Positions 45,762 through 58,052 of a DNA stretch of 64,000 bases are shown piece after piece (within the stretch, counting starts at the first letter, position 1; every line of letters begins with the position of its first letter). The translations under genes were made by a program, and so were the position numbers. Source of the DNA: Ganoderma boninense (Eukaryota > Basidiomycota > Agaricomycetes > Polyporales > Polyporaceae); the NCBI GenBank assembly GCA_002900995.3, contig CM035315.1, positions 729,967 to 793,966 on the forward strand, read 5' to 3'. The notes under the pieces were generated by a model. That model worked only from the letters and a program-made list of their open reading frames with translations. It did not search any database and was not told the DNA's origin.

Positions 45762-48700
45762 TGGTGTATGCGAGCTTGTGTAGTGGAGTTGTGTGTGATG
45801 TCACAGGAGGTGTGAGTGTGGAGGAGGTAGTGTTGTGAGAGGAAGGATGAAAGAGGCGTAGGCGAGAGTCGGGTGAGAGGGGGAGATTGAGTGTGGCGGG
45901 AGAAGCAGCGGAGAAGAGACCGCAAGCGACGAGGGGGAGGAGATATGTCGACGGGTGGGTATATATGCAGGGGAGCTAGCGCAGAAGAGGGAGGCGGATG
46001 CCTCGCGGTGGATGGACGAGATGGCAAAAAGACGGAGCCCGCTCCGGTCAGCAGCGCTATATTATCCACGAACAATTACCGGATAACCCCTTGTGGCTTT
46101 GGCTAAGTGGAGTTACAAACAATTAGATAACCCAGCCGTCCAGATCATCTTTCCCGATCTGGGAATATTTGATAGGCGCCGTCTGATAGGTGGGGCAGTT
46201 AATAGACGAGTCAGCCTGTCGCGCTGATCGCCAGCGTTGTTCTGCTCATTGTGTTGACCTGCTATTCTAGTCGCTCCATGCACAACTGCCAGCCGCCGTC
46301 TGTCGCGAGCTACCGATACTTTCATCCCCCTCAGTCCACATGCCGCCCCCTATGAACAGCCTCGCCCCGAACAGGCACACACAAACGCATGCAGGGTCCA
46401 TCCCAAACTACTCCCAAAACTCCACTTGCAAGGCAAGACGGGCCATGCATAGGGAGCTTTCGGAACGGTGCCAGAAATTACTCGCTCATGATTCGTACCT
46501 TCCATCGGGCTGACCAAAACTCCCCCTGCGCAGGCCTTGCAGGCACCGAATCATCGAAACCGCGCATACACCCAGGCCCGGCAGGACCACCGCGCATCCG
46601 AAGCAGCGCATCGCCCGTCGCCCACTCTCTGGCACTCTTCCCAGGCTTCATCCCATCCATCCCACCGTTCTCAGCATCTCCTGTCACGCACGGCTTCTCT
46701 CCCAGCCTTCGACCACGGCCGCAGGTCCCCACGCACCTCTCCTCCATCCTGCCTTGTGCAAGTCACCAGGTGCCACAACATGGCACCAGGCGCTCCTCGC
46801 CCGATCCACGCGATTATCGTGCGCACAGGGCCTCTGCCCGACTCGTTTATCTCACCTGCAGTTTATAGGAATCGCCACTGTGACTGTGCACCCTCTGCCC
46901 TGCCCGTACGTTGTTCGCTCCCCCGAACGATCTTGGGATCCACACAGCTGACCTCATCATCCCATCGTGGCGCGTCTCCAGGACACACTCGTCACATCTG
47001 AGCACTCCCTCATGTCGCGATCACGGCGCGCTTGCGGGGACAGAACATCGGACGTGCCTCTTGCATGATCTCCTTTGCATCCTTGAATTACTGTGGGTGG
47101 TCGGATTTGGAAGCGAGCCGCAACCACAGATATCTTTGGACGTCTAAGAGGCGATGCACTGAGCCCCGGTTGAGCGGACTTTCGCTCAACGTTCCCCGAA
47201 CTCGTAGGTTCACGGCGGTCGCTGTGGTTCACGTGCCGAGGCCTCTCCGCCCCATTCCCCGCAAACATGCGTTATGCGCGGTTAGTGGCGTTAATATTAT
47301 CTTCCTTCTCTTCTTACCAACCCTGCAGATCCTACGGGTTGGTGCATTAGGCCTCCGTCGACTCGAAGGTCTGGCCTCTAGATGCGACTGGCGCAGGGAG
47401 AAAGCTTCGCTGGCACCGTTAAATCAAGATTCCTGGTTGCTCCGCTCTGACGCAGCGGCACATTCACCGACGATGGGCCATGACGCATCGAGAGCGCCGC
47501 TCGTCGTCGCCGCACAACCTTCCACGGTCGTATGATGAATGGCGTAAGGCGCAGCCATTGCCACGCGGCGCCGACAGCCATCCGAGCCCATGACCGACGG
47601 ACGCGGCGTGGTGATTGCAGGACTGCTACCATTCCTGTTGCATTCCAGAGCTTTCGTCGTGTATGCCCGGGTGCGACGCATGATCGGAGTAAACCTCATT
47701 CCTTATCCTCCGCAACCCTGCCAGGTACAAGCGGCCAAGGCAGTGTCCCTAGAGCATATCATTCCCCTTCGTGCCGCTCGCCGCCACCGTCGCGACGCCT
47801 CCCGACCAACCCATCGCAATCCGTCTAACAGCTGCGCCTCGCCTCGATCTGGACAAGATGGCGCCTTGCATCGGCCGCCCATGTCGCCTTCGCCACGCGA
47901 CGACCGACTCTATTCCCAGTCAGCCATGCAGACGTCAGCGGAAACGAACACAAGGCCTTCATTTCCTCCCGTTTGCCCTGGCGGGCAGCCTGATGCACGG
48001 TGCCCCATGGTCCACTGCAGCCGTCGGTCTTCCGTTTTCGAGCCCGGCCACACCACTCCCTTCCTTGGCGTTTGCTCGCCCCTTCCCCAGATTCTCGGAC
48101 ACCATGCCCCTGCTCTTGCCACCCCCTCGCTGCATCCCTCGTATGTCACGCCACTCCTCGACATGATCGGACTCCCCGCGGCATCTCCACTGGGATCCCT
48201 TCTCGTCCTTCTGTTATCGACCTTCTCCTTCTCCGCACCCCCTACGTGTACCTGGCCCCCTTCACCCAGAGAGCGCCCCACGGACGACCCTCTCCCCGCA
48301 TCGACGTCTTTGGCCTACCCCGGCACCATCCCACGTCACCCAATCTCGTGCAACATACGTCTAAGCACTCACGACACGCGACATGCGACACTCTATGTAA
48401 CATCCATCCCACAACCTCAGACGCCCATTTACCCCTCCTCCCCCCGGGCGCCCGGCAATGTGTGACACAAAACTTGGAGTTGCACTGGCGCTTGCCAGCG
48501 CCTAGACCCTAAGTTACTGTATTATACCCGGCCCCAGCGATCGGAGAGCCCAACGGTCCCCAGGAACCGACTGTCCTCATCCGTCGCGCGGGCCCGCCCC
48601 GTGACGACCATGCGGCTCTGCGACGTCCACGCCTCGCGTCACTTGACTGGAGGGCTCGCGCCTGCCCTGCGCTTACGTGTGCGCGGGCGTTTGGTGTCTT

Positions 48701-50406
48701 GGCCCGTGGACGCGAGAGTGTTCTGCGCTACGTGGTTCGGAGAGTGCTCTCGGTCTCAAGACCTCACGCTTGGGTTTGGCTCTGTGTCTGTGTCTGTGTC
48801 TTGGGACGCCTTCGATGTGTGGAGGGCTTCGCTGTCTTCTGGGTGCCACTTGAGCACGGTCTTGGTTCCTGGTCCTGGTCCTGGTCCTGGTCCTGTGAGG
48901 TCCTGTGAACTTGAAGGGAGGAGTGCGAGCCGCTGAGCTTGAGCTCGGACTTGTCCCTGTGCGTACAGTAGGACGTGTAACTGCAGCCCAGTTCGGCAGG
49001 AGAAGAAGCTCAGTACAGCACCCGGAAGAGGGATCTTGGCCCTTGGCAATGGGAGTCTCGCAGAAAAGCACCGCTGCTGCGCGCCATCGTGGCGCGCACA
49101 TTTACGGACGGCAACTTGAACGAGCGCGCGGTATGTATTACCTCTCTCGCACGACATCTCCGACTGTCCGACTCTGTCACTCTCAGGCCTCAGGCTCGGC
49201 GCGCACCTGACGAGGAGCCTTCTTCTCAGCGATGCCGGGTTCCTTCTTCGATGCACACTGCAGGAACGCCACACGGCCAACGCCGCGTGGGCCGTGTGGC
49301 ACGAACTGTTGTCTTTGGTGGTGCTGTTTGGTCACGAATCGTATGTGTGCAACTTTGGGGCCAGCCAGCGTCCGCGCTACGCGTCTCGTCTCGCCTCGTC
49401 CCCTCTATCCCCGTCCTTCTGCACACAACCCTCCCCGCCGTGGTCCACGTCTGGCCGCTCACCCCCACTTCTATATCGCATCACGCGCCCTCCCACGGGA
49501 TCCCATACGCATACGACGTTGCACGGCCGTCGAGCAGCTCGGGTCAGCGGCCACCCCATTCTTGTTCTCAGTTCAGTTCAGCTCAGTTCAGTCGGGGTCT
49601 GTCTGTCTGGCTGTCTTTTGGGTTCGCTGGAGCCGCAACGTGCGCCCAGCGTTTTTTTTCGGTCTCGCGATCGAGCCCTTCAGCTCCCGCCCGCTCACGA
49701 GGATACCGCAGAGTTCAAGAACGGTACGGGCGGAAAAAAGTTTCGCTTGGAGCCTCGCAGCCCGGTCTCAGGTCTGGGGGACATCGGCATCCCCGCACCC
49801 CAGCACCCTCTTTTCCTCAGGTCCTGAGGCCTCAGGTGTGGCCGCCCTGGTTTCGCCACGCACGGAGAGAGGGGACGGGAGAAGATGCGAGGTGCGTCGA
49901 TGCGTGCTTCTCGAGCTCCACCGATGTCTCCCCATGGACGTCACTCTCTCGGGGCGCCATCGCGGCAACTTCATGTCAACGACAAGCCCATCCTTTGGCG
50001 ACGTCACCCGGGGTTAGGCAGGGGGTCTCCTCATGTGGCAAGGATGACGTGAGACGTAACTCGGGTACTGCGGTACAGAGGCTTGTTGGCGTCGCGTGCG
50101 GCGAGGTCGTGCTTCTCGTTTCTCGACAGTTCTTCTTGCGCTGTCGGGTGACAAGACTCGCGTGTGGGGGTGGGGTGGCGCATTATTGCCGGGCGAGGCG
50201 AATAGAGGCGCAGGGAGCGGGTGTGGGGATTACGTTGTTGTGATGTAAGTCGCGGAAGTAGAGGTCACTAATGTATGTTTCTTCTCCGACGCCTCTCCCG
50301 GCACCCCTCCTTACCGCGTCGCAGTGTCATGCAGAATGAACATGGGTGGCTTCCAGAATCCATAAACATTCGCTCATCGCAAATAGAGCCTACTTTGCTG
50401 CTATTT
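45762..50406. other. Gene-poor 4.6-kb region
   Basis: Apart from the presumed promoter of the MTEYDYSP gene, I see only overlapping short frames with no family resemblance. Simple repeats are present: TCTGTG units near 48780-48800, a TCCTGG array at 48867-48890 and CAGTT units near 49568-49590. No mobile-element protein was detected. Confidence 0.4.
48867..48890. repeat. TCCTGG x4 tandem repeat
   Basis: Four perfect copies and a partial fifth. No assigned gene overlaps it. Confidence 0.9.
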
Positions 50407-51051
50407 CTAGCGAACGAGGGTGGCCACGGGTCTTTGCCACCACCAGTAGACGAGGCACACGACCAGCATGAACAGCTGCGTATGAGTTGGTGAGTGCTCG
50501 ACTCCGAATTTATGATCCGTCCCCCAGCGCTCACCGTTAATGCGTACGTATAGGGCCTCGGAGGACCGTTCCCTGCCGCCTCGATGTGCCCATCGTCCTC
50601 TGCCATGGCTTCCATTCCCGGTCCCGTCGGGCATGGACCGAGATCCCTGCTGGTGCTTCGTTCCTCCAAATCGAGTCTCCGCCGGAGCTCACATGCTGCC
50701 TCGGCCAGCACGCGTGCCGCATCTTCCCGCCGCCGCTGCGTATCGATATGGACATGCTCGCTCTTGGCAATGAGATCTTCCCTGTGTCGGCGGAGCCGCG
50801 CGATGAGGAACGCGACCTTGACTTGCTCTCTCCGCCTATTCGCCGAATCGCCTGCTTATAGCAGCAAAACGCCCTTCAGTATGCCCGCCAAGCTTTAGGA
50901 TAATTAGGAAGATAAGATGAGACGCACCCGCCCGCAATTGCCTTCGCGGTATCCCGTCGCCCAGCAGCTCCCTCGCAATGGCCGCAGTTTGCGGTCTCTG
51001 AGCAACTCGCATCGCGATATCGAGATTCACCGCTCGCTCCGTCCATGACAT
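50407..51051 (-). CDS. CCCH-coil-anchor family member 4, lacking the Cys/His motif
   Basis: Three exons join in frame: 51051-50928, 50851-50535 and 50475-50407, giving 169 residues from the ATG at 51051 (MSWTERAVNLDIAMRV). It shares the layout of the three genes at 56.4-60.6 kb: a phase-1 intron before a basic/acidic coiled coil (REQVKVAFLIARLRRHREDL, RREDAARVLAEAACELRRR), then a Pro-rich spacer and an intron directly before a C-terminal hydrophobic anchor (LFMLVVCLVYWWWQRP). The N-terminal C-x10-C-x10-C-x2-H motif of the other members was not found upstream in any frame. Either it is lost, lies on an exon I could not place, or this copy is decaying. The intact splicing phases argue for a real gene, but family membership rests on architecture and weak similarity. 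Confidence 0.5.
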
Positions 51052-53158
51052 GCTGGCTGTACCGGGCGATTTCGGGATATCGGCCTCTGGATGCACGGGA
51101 ACTCGAGTACTGCGGTAAGTACGATACGTATGCACTTCGAAAGGCGCCCACCAGTTGACCGAATGCTAAGTCCTTGTGTAACGTAGACTCCAAAGTCCTT
51201 GTCAGATATCGAATAAGGAGGCCCCAGCAGGTATGGGTCAACGCTGTCGAGGACGCTATGGTGCTTGGGATGGGCTCTAGGCAAGGTGCGTCTCCTCGAC
51301 GTGTCGCTGTTTTCGTTGGGATATTAGAGTTCCTTTTATCCGCCGCTAGCTCAGCCTCTGTCCGGCGGTGGTGCCGGTGGTCCGCGCAGGTCGGAGGCAC
51401 CTTCCTCAAGGATCGTTCTATGAGTTTACACCGCACATTGGTCCGCAGAGCAATCCATCTGTGATATCTCCAAGGCACGCTTACCGCAAACACTAGGCTA
51501 GCATACATTCGGCATATTCAGGACTGAATATATCTCCCTTCCGTGTAGCTGACGTGTCAGGTTTCAAGAAAAACAAGAACTGAGGTGTATATCCTGAACT
51601 TATCGCGGCTTGCAGTCGCCTATCAAGGTGTGAAGGTAAGTTACGGCCTCATCGTCCTTTACATGTGTTTCGCGCTCATCAGCCCATATACTCGAACTTA
51701 TTCAAGGCGGACTACGTCGATGAACATGCTGATGCAACCTTCAGTACGCAGTCTGGGCTCTTGTACTAAGTTCGCACACTGTGAATGGCCTTGACGCCAT
51801 GCGCGACTTCGTTGGCTGCGTTGCCGCGAAGGCGGTCCATAGCAGGCATTCCCTATCTACTTGGACCACTGTCAAGTGGCGTTTTGATTATGAAGCTCAA
51901 GAGGGACTGCGTTAATAAATGTTGTGTTCACTAGACGACTACAGGTTGTCTATGAAAGAACGTTCGCCCCGTCCTTTCTCCTCGGGAATGAGCGCTTGAA
52001 CATCTGGGATGGTGTTATGTCCCCGGAAGTGGTCTGGGCTTCGACATGACTACCTATCCAGGTCTGTGTACCAAAGGGTGATTCCGGGGAGGGGGAGCGT
52101 TGATAGGATGTAGGCCTACTAATTCTCCTTCTCTATCCTCATACACTGGGATCGGGACCATACCTTTTTTTTTGCTGTTTTCATTCCTCTAGCAAAGATG
52201 ACACGCTAAATATATCTGCACCGAACATGAAGGTCCGTTGCATCCGACCATCTCAAGACCGTACTTCCTTACAGTCCAATTTTGCAGATGATGAGCGACA
52301 ATCCTAACGCAACGGCAGAACTAGACTGGCATGTAGGCTCCCACTGCATCGCACGCCGTTCTTTATCTGCCCGACTACCATCAAGTAATGTATAGCAGAT
52401 CATCATCTCATTTTGATCCTTCCGCTGAACATTGCCTCGTGCATATTCGTCCCCAGACACGCATGCAACCCTTTCTCCGGACCAGACGGAGGTTGCGAGA
52501 CAGTTTGGCAGAGGTTATTCGCAGCATGGCAAGAGCTTCAGTGGGTTACACATTTTAATTCGTAATATTCGGGAGCACAACACGCTTACTATTCGTATAT
52601 TTGTGCGATTCTTTGCCACGATAGCGGCGACGGCTTCTACGTCTCTAAAAACGTTCATTTCGAGGGGGTTCTTGGGTATGGGTGCCATGTAGAACTCGAT
52701 CCATGTTCCAGGTAACAGGGACGGGTTTAGACGAGTATAGGAGTTTCCTCTCTGCATTCATAGCCACTGGCACATGGTGGGTTCTCCTCGCCTCACGCAT
52801 GAATTTTTTCTGACCTTGAAACTGATCTCGCTCCGGATCCTAACACCGGTGGGACTTCCCTGTCAACTGACAGAACCCAAATCGCCAACGATCGACTACG
52901 CTGGTATAACTATCCCGGGCACAACGACAGTCAGGACCTCAACGATACCAGCTACCCTTGGCCTCATTTTCATCCACATGGCGGCTGTATCCTCTTCCGA
53001 AGAAATCTCTCTAACCATCGCAACTGTATTCAGTGCGTGAGTTAAACATCTTCCGCACTTTAATCTGAATATCGCTCATTGTGTTCCAGGATCGTAGGGT
53101 CTTGTATTCACTTATCAGCCAGCAGTCAGTGTCTTTTATTTATATATTCTTGCCATAG
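51052..53158. other. Mostly unassigned 2.1-kb region with one possible exon
   Basis: I could not assign genes here. One stretch, about 52830-53036 on the plus strand, reads DPNTGGTSLSTDRTQIANDR and continues into WYNYPGHNDSQDLNDTSYP with protein-like composition, ending at a good donor (GTGAGT). It may be an isolated or degenerate exon. Everything else is short overlapping frames. Confidence 0.35.
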
Positions 53159-54673
53159 ATGCCAACGGTGAACCTATTCTCCCATAAAGCCTTGCTGTTC
53201 TATGATACCTTCCTCACGGTGGGCAGAGAGGTCCGCCTGATCTGGTCCCGCCGGCACGCCGCTACGACCGGCTTGTACATCATTGGCCGCTATTCGGTCA
53301 TTTTATCCCACTTCATTATGTTCGTTACCATAACCAAATGGAGCGGAAAAAATGCTTGGGTGAGTGTAGATGATTCGTTCTAGTCATGATGCGATTTCAA
53401 CCCTTTCATGGCATTACAGACGTGCGTTCCACGACTCCTCAAAGTTTCTAGCCACCCACTAATTCGCTGCGCGAATTAGGTGTACCGCCTTGTATTGGAT
53501 CGGATCGTTATCGATTTCTCTCTCAATGTTCACGATCGCCTGTGGGGAGTTTTATTCGCGCGTTGCTTCATGTGCGCTGATAATCGTCCTCCAGGTTTTT
53601 CCGCTGTACGCGTGTTTGTTCTGAGTGGGAAAAGCTCCTGGCAATCGTTAGCAGTTTTAACCCTAGGGTTGTATGTACCCGCCATGTACGTGGTGAGTCG
53701 GATGAGGTGATTGACTGGACGTGTCATTAAGCTTAATGTTACTCGTCCGATCTTATCAAGTACTTGCCGACAACTCTTACCACAGCGCCTTCAACGTCTG
53801 GTGAATGTGGCTATGGCAGCAAGCTGCCCTTGCCAGTGTATCAAATGCAAGTTTCTCAAACCTTACTCCCACTATATTGCACCTAATATTCCATCATGAT
53901 ACAGGAGTATGTTTCTAAGCTCCCACCGCGCCGGCTCATCTAATAGACCGCTCTCCAGTGGCCTCGAGCACCCGAATTGCATCCATCGCGGCTGATCTCC
54001 CTGCATTATTGATGACACTTCGCCACACATACAGAACATTTAGGTCTAGCAGACAACGCCTCGCCCAGACTCTGCTCGTGGACGGTGAGTCTATCATTCC
54101 CGGTGATGACATGACTCGGACACTCGATGCTCTGACGCTCATACTTAGTACCGAAGGCTCTGTGTATTTCGGGTTCGTCAGCAGTTGTTAGTTCTATGAC
54201 CTTGTTGACATCATTCTCCACTACGCAGCGGTGTCTGCCTACTCAGCTTAGTCGAAATCATCTTCCTCGCATTGGCCTCACGTCACTCACCAGAGAACGA
54301 CGTCGAGGCGGCGGTAAAATCGCTCTACTTCCAGTCAATTAGCTCGGCACTGGGCACCCTTGTAACGACGTATGTGCCTAAATCATACGTCGTATCTACT
54401 GATTATGGGACTCAAGGCATCGTCAGATTAAGCGTGGTGCTCATGTGCCGGTTTCTCCTCAATCTATGTGAGGCCAGCGAACTCGAAGCAGGGTTAGATG
54501 GCAGCACGCCGAGTGCACTCACCTCTGTGGCATTTGCATCAAGGGGGCTGCCGGCGTGCGAAGGTAAGTATGTCGGGCCAAACTCCAACGGGAGGGCACT
54601 CACCGTTTCGTTTTCAGATGGCGGGTATGAGCTTGTAGTCTTGGAGCGAAGGGCAATCCCAGTTCTCGTGTAG
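53159..54673 (+). CDS. DUF6533-domain multi-spanning membrane protein
   Basis: The first clear exon, 53159-53359, encodes HKALLFYDTFLTVGREVRLIW followed by RRHAATTGLYIIGRY, the signature opening of the basidiomycete DUF6533 family of predicted seven-helix membrane proteins. Later pieces fit the same family: GFSAVRVFVLSGKSSW (about 53594-53692), a helix and loop STRIASIAADLPALLMTLRHTYRTFR (about 53955-54180, ending STEGSVYFG), then LLSLVEIIFLALASR and VVLMCRFLLNLCEASELEAG (54231-54673). The exon borders between 53360 and 54230 are only partly resolved; two alternative readings of the 53420-53594 part exist. ATG at 53159 follows an AG, so an upstream exon is possible. DUF6533 genes are numerous in these fungi; no ligand or role is established. 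It lies inside the CCCH-coil-anchor cluster but transcribes the opposite way. Confidence 0.68.
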
Positions 54674-56369
54674 AGGCGCTTTCGGTGACGACTCGTCGGT
54701 TCCCCAGTTACTGTGACACGGCCTCAGTCCACCGTCGTGAAACCTCGACAGTTTGGCCCGAGTAGTGTCTCGCAGCAACATGAAACCTGATATGCCCTCC
54801 CTTCTCGTGTCTCCCACCAGCCCTCGCACCGGTACCAGCGCTGCATCTTTCCCCATCGCCCGACCACCAATCGGTAGCCTCTATGCAGAGACTCGACCAC
54901 GACCAGGTAGCAGAAACCTAAGAATGTTGCGACCCAGGAGAGGGCCCACTAGCGCGATGCCGCAGTCGATCGCCGCGGAGCGCTCTAGCACGTCCATGCG
55001 TGCCTTCGATCCGTCGCTCGATAATATTTGTGTGGTTTCAATAGACGAGTGCGATATTTAGTGAAACCTGTTATGAGAATGGACTTACCACACTCAAGAG
55101 TCCTCTAGGTCGCACTCGCTCTGCTTTCCAGGCGCGCAGGTCATCCTCGGATCCAAGCCAAACCGACGTCCCCTGACCGGATGCCTGACATGCGAACTCA
55201 AATATCAATGGCAGCGAGGGAACCTGAGACTTTTGAAGAAGGTGAAAATGCGGGCAAGTTGGAGTGGTCACTGGTTGGTGGCAAGCGTTCATGAACGAGG
55301 GGTCAGTCCGTAGACACCCGGTGGCAGTGTCGCGTAGCGTTCACTCGTTCTCCTGATAATCCGAACGATTCCAGGGTTCTCGCAGCGTTGCACTGCTTGT
55401 TCAAACCATCTTCAAGCCTGTGCTTCCTTGAACTCGTCCTTCAAACTGCTCCGTCCGTACGTCCACTCCCTATACCCCATGCTCATGGGCCTCGTTTAGT
55501 GTAGCTCTCGGGCCCTAACGCACACTGCTGAGATTGAGAAAGCGCCTTCAAATCTACGATCCTCTGGCAGCAGGCTCTGACAGCGACACACGAGGAAGGA
55601 GCATTGGCACCGTGCCACATAGGGAAGCCATATTTTCAGACAAGAAACACTTACGTGCTCGCCACGCTGACATTATAGAGAATTCTATATAGGTTTATAC
55701 TCATGATACTCAAGCAAGCATGGCCAACGCCAATGCACGCAGCATGAAGGGCTGCGGTGCGCACTCCCATCCCCCGCTTCATCACCATGGCCGGCAACTC
55801 ATCACGCTGGGACTGTGGTTCTGGCGGGGAGTGACATGTCCGGAACATAAATATATGGTTCTCAACACTGGATCATCCGACACTTGAGCAGCCATGTTTC
55901 CTCGCACTGGTAGGAAATCCTGAAGCTGATCTGTCGACGGATTGGTTCCCGACCTGAGCCGAGGTCCTCTCTAATCCTGTCGATTGTTAGCCCGACGCCC
56001 CCTCCCACCTTGAACTCATGAGCATCTCACAGATCCACCAAGGTGCCTCTCGATGCGCGGCCAGTGCTATGTCTGCTAGGCCCGAAAAAGTGCGGAAGGC
56101 GTTCTGCCACCGACTGGGAGATCACTCGCTCCCAGGGGAACTGCCCAACGGTGAGCAAGATCCCTGAGGAGACCCACCTCGCCTCGGTTTGTTGATTGTC
56201 AATTTCTGTCCAACCGATCTTGTCTGAGTAGTCCGAATATACATATACAGGTTCGAGTCGTAGTTCTCCACTCTGCTCCTCCCTTCAGTTCCCAGGAGTA
56301 GTCGTACACCTATCTCCGCACATCCCGGTACCCGAACCTCCTTCCCCAGCCCCATGGCAAGCACGTCAT
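54674..56369. other. Intergenic 1.7 kb, no gene seen
   Basis: This separates the convergent DUF6533 gene and family member 1. Short frames only; no recognisable protein, RNA or repeat. Confidence 0.45.
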
Positions 56370-57708
56370 TCAATGGTGCCCGTTCCATATATACGTGAGC
56401 ACAACCAGGTGGCAGAACACGAAGAGCGACACGACGCAGAAGAGCATTTTCTGAAGGTGCCAAGTCCTAAGATCAGCACCGCGCGACCGCAGATGGACGC
56501 AGACACAGTCGCAACTCACCGAGCACCCGCAGTCGATGGATTCCTCGTTGCGCAGGCGGGGAGCCGCCTGGAAGACACGAGCACGCAGCCGTCCAGCGCT
56601 GTGGGACTGGCTCTCGATGTCGCAAACCCATGAATTGGCCGGGGGGATGAAGACGGTGCCCCTCGGGACGCCTGCTGGTCGCAGCAGAGGCTGCGTCTCT
56701 CTAGCAGCGCTCGGATGCTGCTCGATGCGCTGTGGTGGTTGAGGCCTTGGTTGAGGTTGAGGCTGAGGATAGCGAGGGGGAGGGGCAGGAAGGTGGCGTG
56801 GAGGATCGATCGGTGGCCAGTACCCTGGTGGGACTCGCCGCGTTCCTGGGACCTCGACCTGGTTCGAATTCGGCGCAGCGCTCCTCTGAGTGGACATACT
56901 CCCCGCCGCGACAGCGTTCGTACGCTCGCCCAGGACGCTGCGCGATGCTGCCTCCCTGCGCTGAAGCTCTGCGATAGCCCTGCGCTGGTCTTCGATAGTG
57001 CTGATCCCAGCGCTTTGGGCCGCCTTGCGTGGCGCGTCCTCGGTCGCTTTGCGCTGGGCCTCCGCCGCGGCGTACCTCTCCTCGATGGCCTTGCGCCACT
57101 CTGCGCTCCTCCGTGCCGCGGCCTCAACCGCGACGACCTCCTCCCTGCGTATTCGGAGCCGTTCGAGGAGGCGCATTGCAGCCTGCTGCTCCCCTCTGCG
57201 GCGCTTCAGCCACTTCCCGTGGTTCTCGTCCGCTAGAAAAACGAGCACCACCACACCACGCGTCGCGGGCCCACGGTCAGCCTTTGTACGGGTCTTCCTC
57301 CAACAGAACACGAACGAGAGCGTACTAGGCGTACTCACCCTCCCGGAAGAACCGCTTGTGGTGCGTCTCGCGCCCGCATATCTCGCCCCCCACAGCCTCG
57401 AGGTACCTGTTCGCGAGCGCGATGGCCGCATCGACGTCCGCGACCGTGCACAGCACCACCGCGCCCATCCTCGCCTTCCGCATCTCTGGCTCCAGCGCGT
57501 CGACCCTGTTCGACGCGTCCTTGTATGCCCCCGTGAGCTCCCCGTACTCGCGCCCGTGTGGTGGGCAATAGTTGCCCCGGCGGCCTTGATAACGCGACGA
57601 ACAGCGGGTCTCTTCATCTGCGAGCAGGGCCTGGCACTGCCGTGTCGGTTCCGGTACTCCTGGCACTGGTGCCGATGCCCGTGCCCGAGTACGGCGGGAG
57701 GAGGGCAT
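56370..57708 (-). CDS. CCCH-coil-anchor family member 1
   Basis: ATG at 57708 begins MPSSRRTRARASAPVPG. Exon 1 (57708-57339) carries C-QALLADEETR-C-SSRYQGRRGNY-C-PP-H, i.e. C-x10-C-x11-C-x2-H, then REYGELTGAYKDASNRV and the exon-closing HHKRFFREG. A phase-1 intron follows. Exon 2 (from 57232) encodes DENHGKWLKRRRGEQQAAM, a long Arg/Glu/Ala coiled coil (RLLERLRIRREEVVAVE, QRRAIAELQRREAAS), a Pro/Gln stretch and, at the end, KMLFCVVSLFVFCHLVVLTY, a hydrophobic anchor followed by IWNGHH. Read straight through, the protein has 410 residues. A good-looking 53-nt intron (GTGAGT...CTTAG) precedes the anchor, as in members 2-4, but removing it shifts the frame; retained reading or a one-base error are both possible. 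The Cys/His pattern suggests a metal-binding knuckle and the tail suggests a C-terminally anchored membrane protein. Function unknown. Confidence 0.72.
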
Positions 57709-58052
57709 GGTTTGTAGAAGAGGATGGCGGGAGGAGACAAGACGAGTGGCGGCCTATGGACTGAACATGGGGAGGGGGGCCAGGTCACTCGTGGGTTGGG
57801 CATTGCAGGACGGTCGTCGCTAGTCGAGGCGCGGGCGAATTGTAGACTGAACCTTGTTTTCCGGCCGCCGACATCGCTGATCTCGTCCGCGAAGACAAGA
57901 AGCTCTCGTGTGTGTGTGGCATGCTTCTTTCCCAAGCACCCCTGCCATGTAGAAGAATCGAGCCCTCGGACGTCCTATTGTACAGCTATCATACATCGCG
58001 TTTCGCTTCAAAGCACGCACGTCGCTAAGGAATCGTGCAAGACGGAAAACAT
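57709..58052. other. Spacer between tandem family members 1 and 2
   Basis: 344 bp between the start of member 1 and the stop of member 2, both minus strand. It should contain the promoter of member 1. Nothing else is visible. Confidence 0.5.

Noticed and set aside
47590..48465. Plus-strand frame of 291 codons
   Set aside because: Pro/Ser/His-rich with no recognisable motif; competing frames of similar length overlap it.
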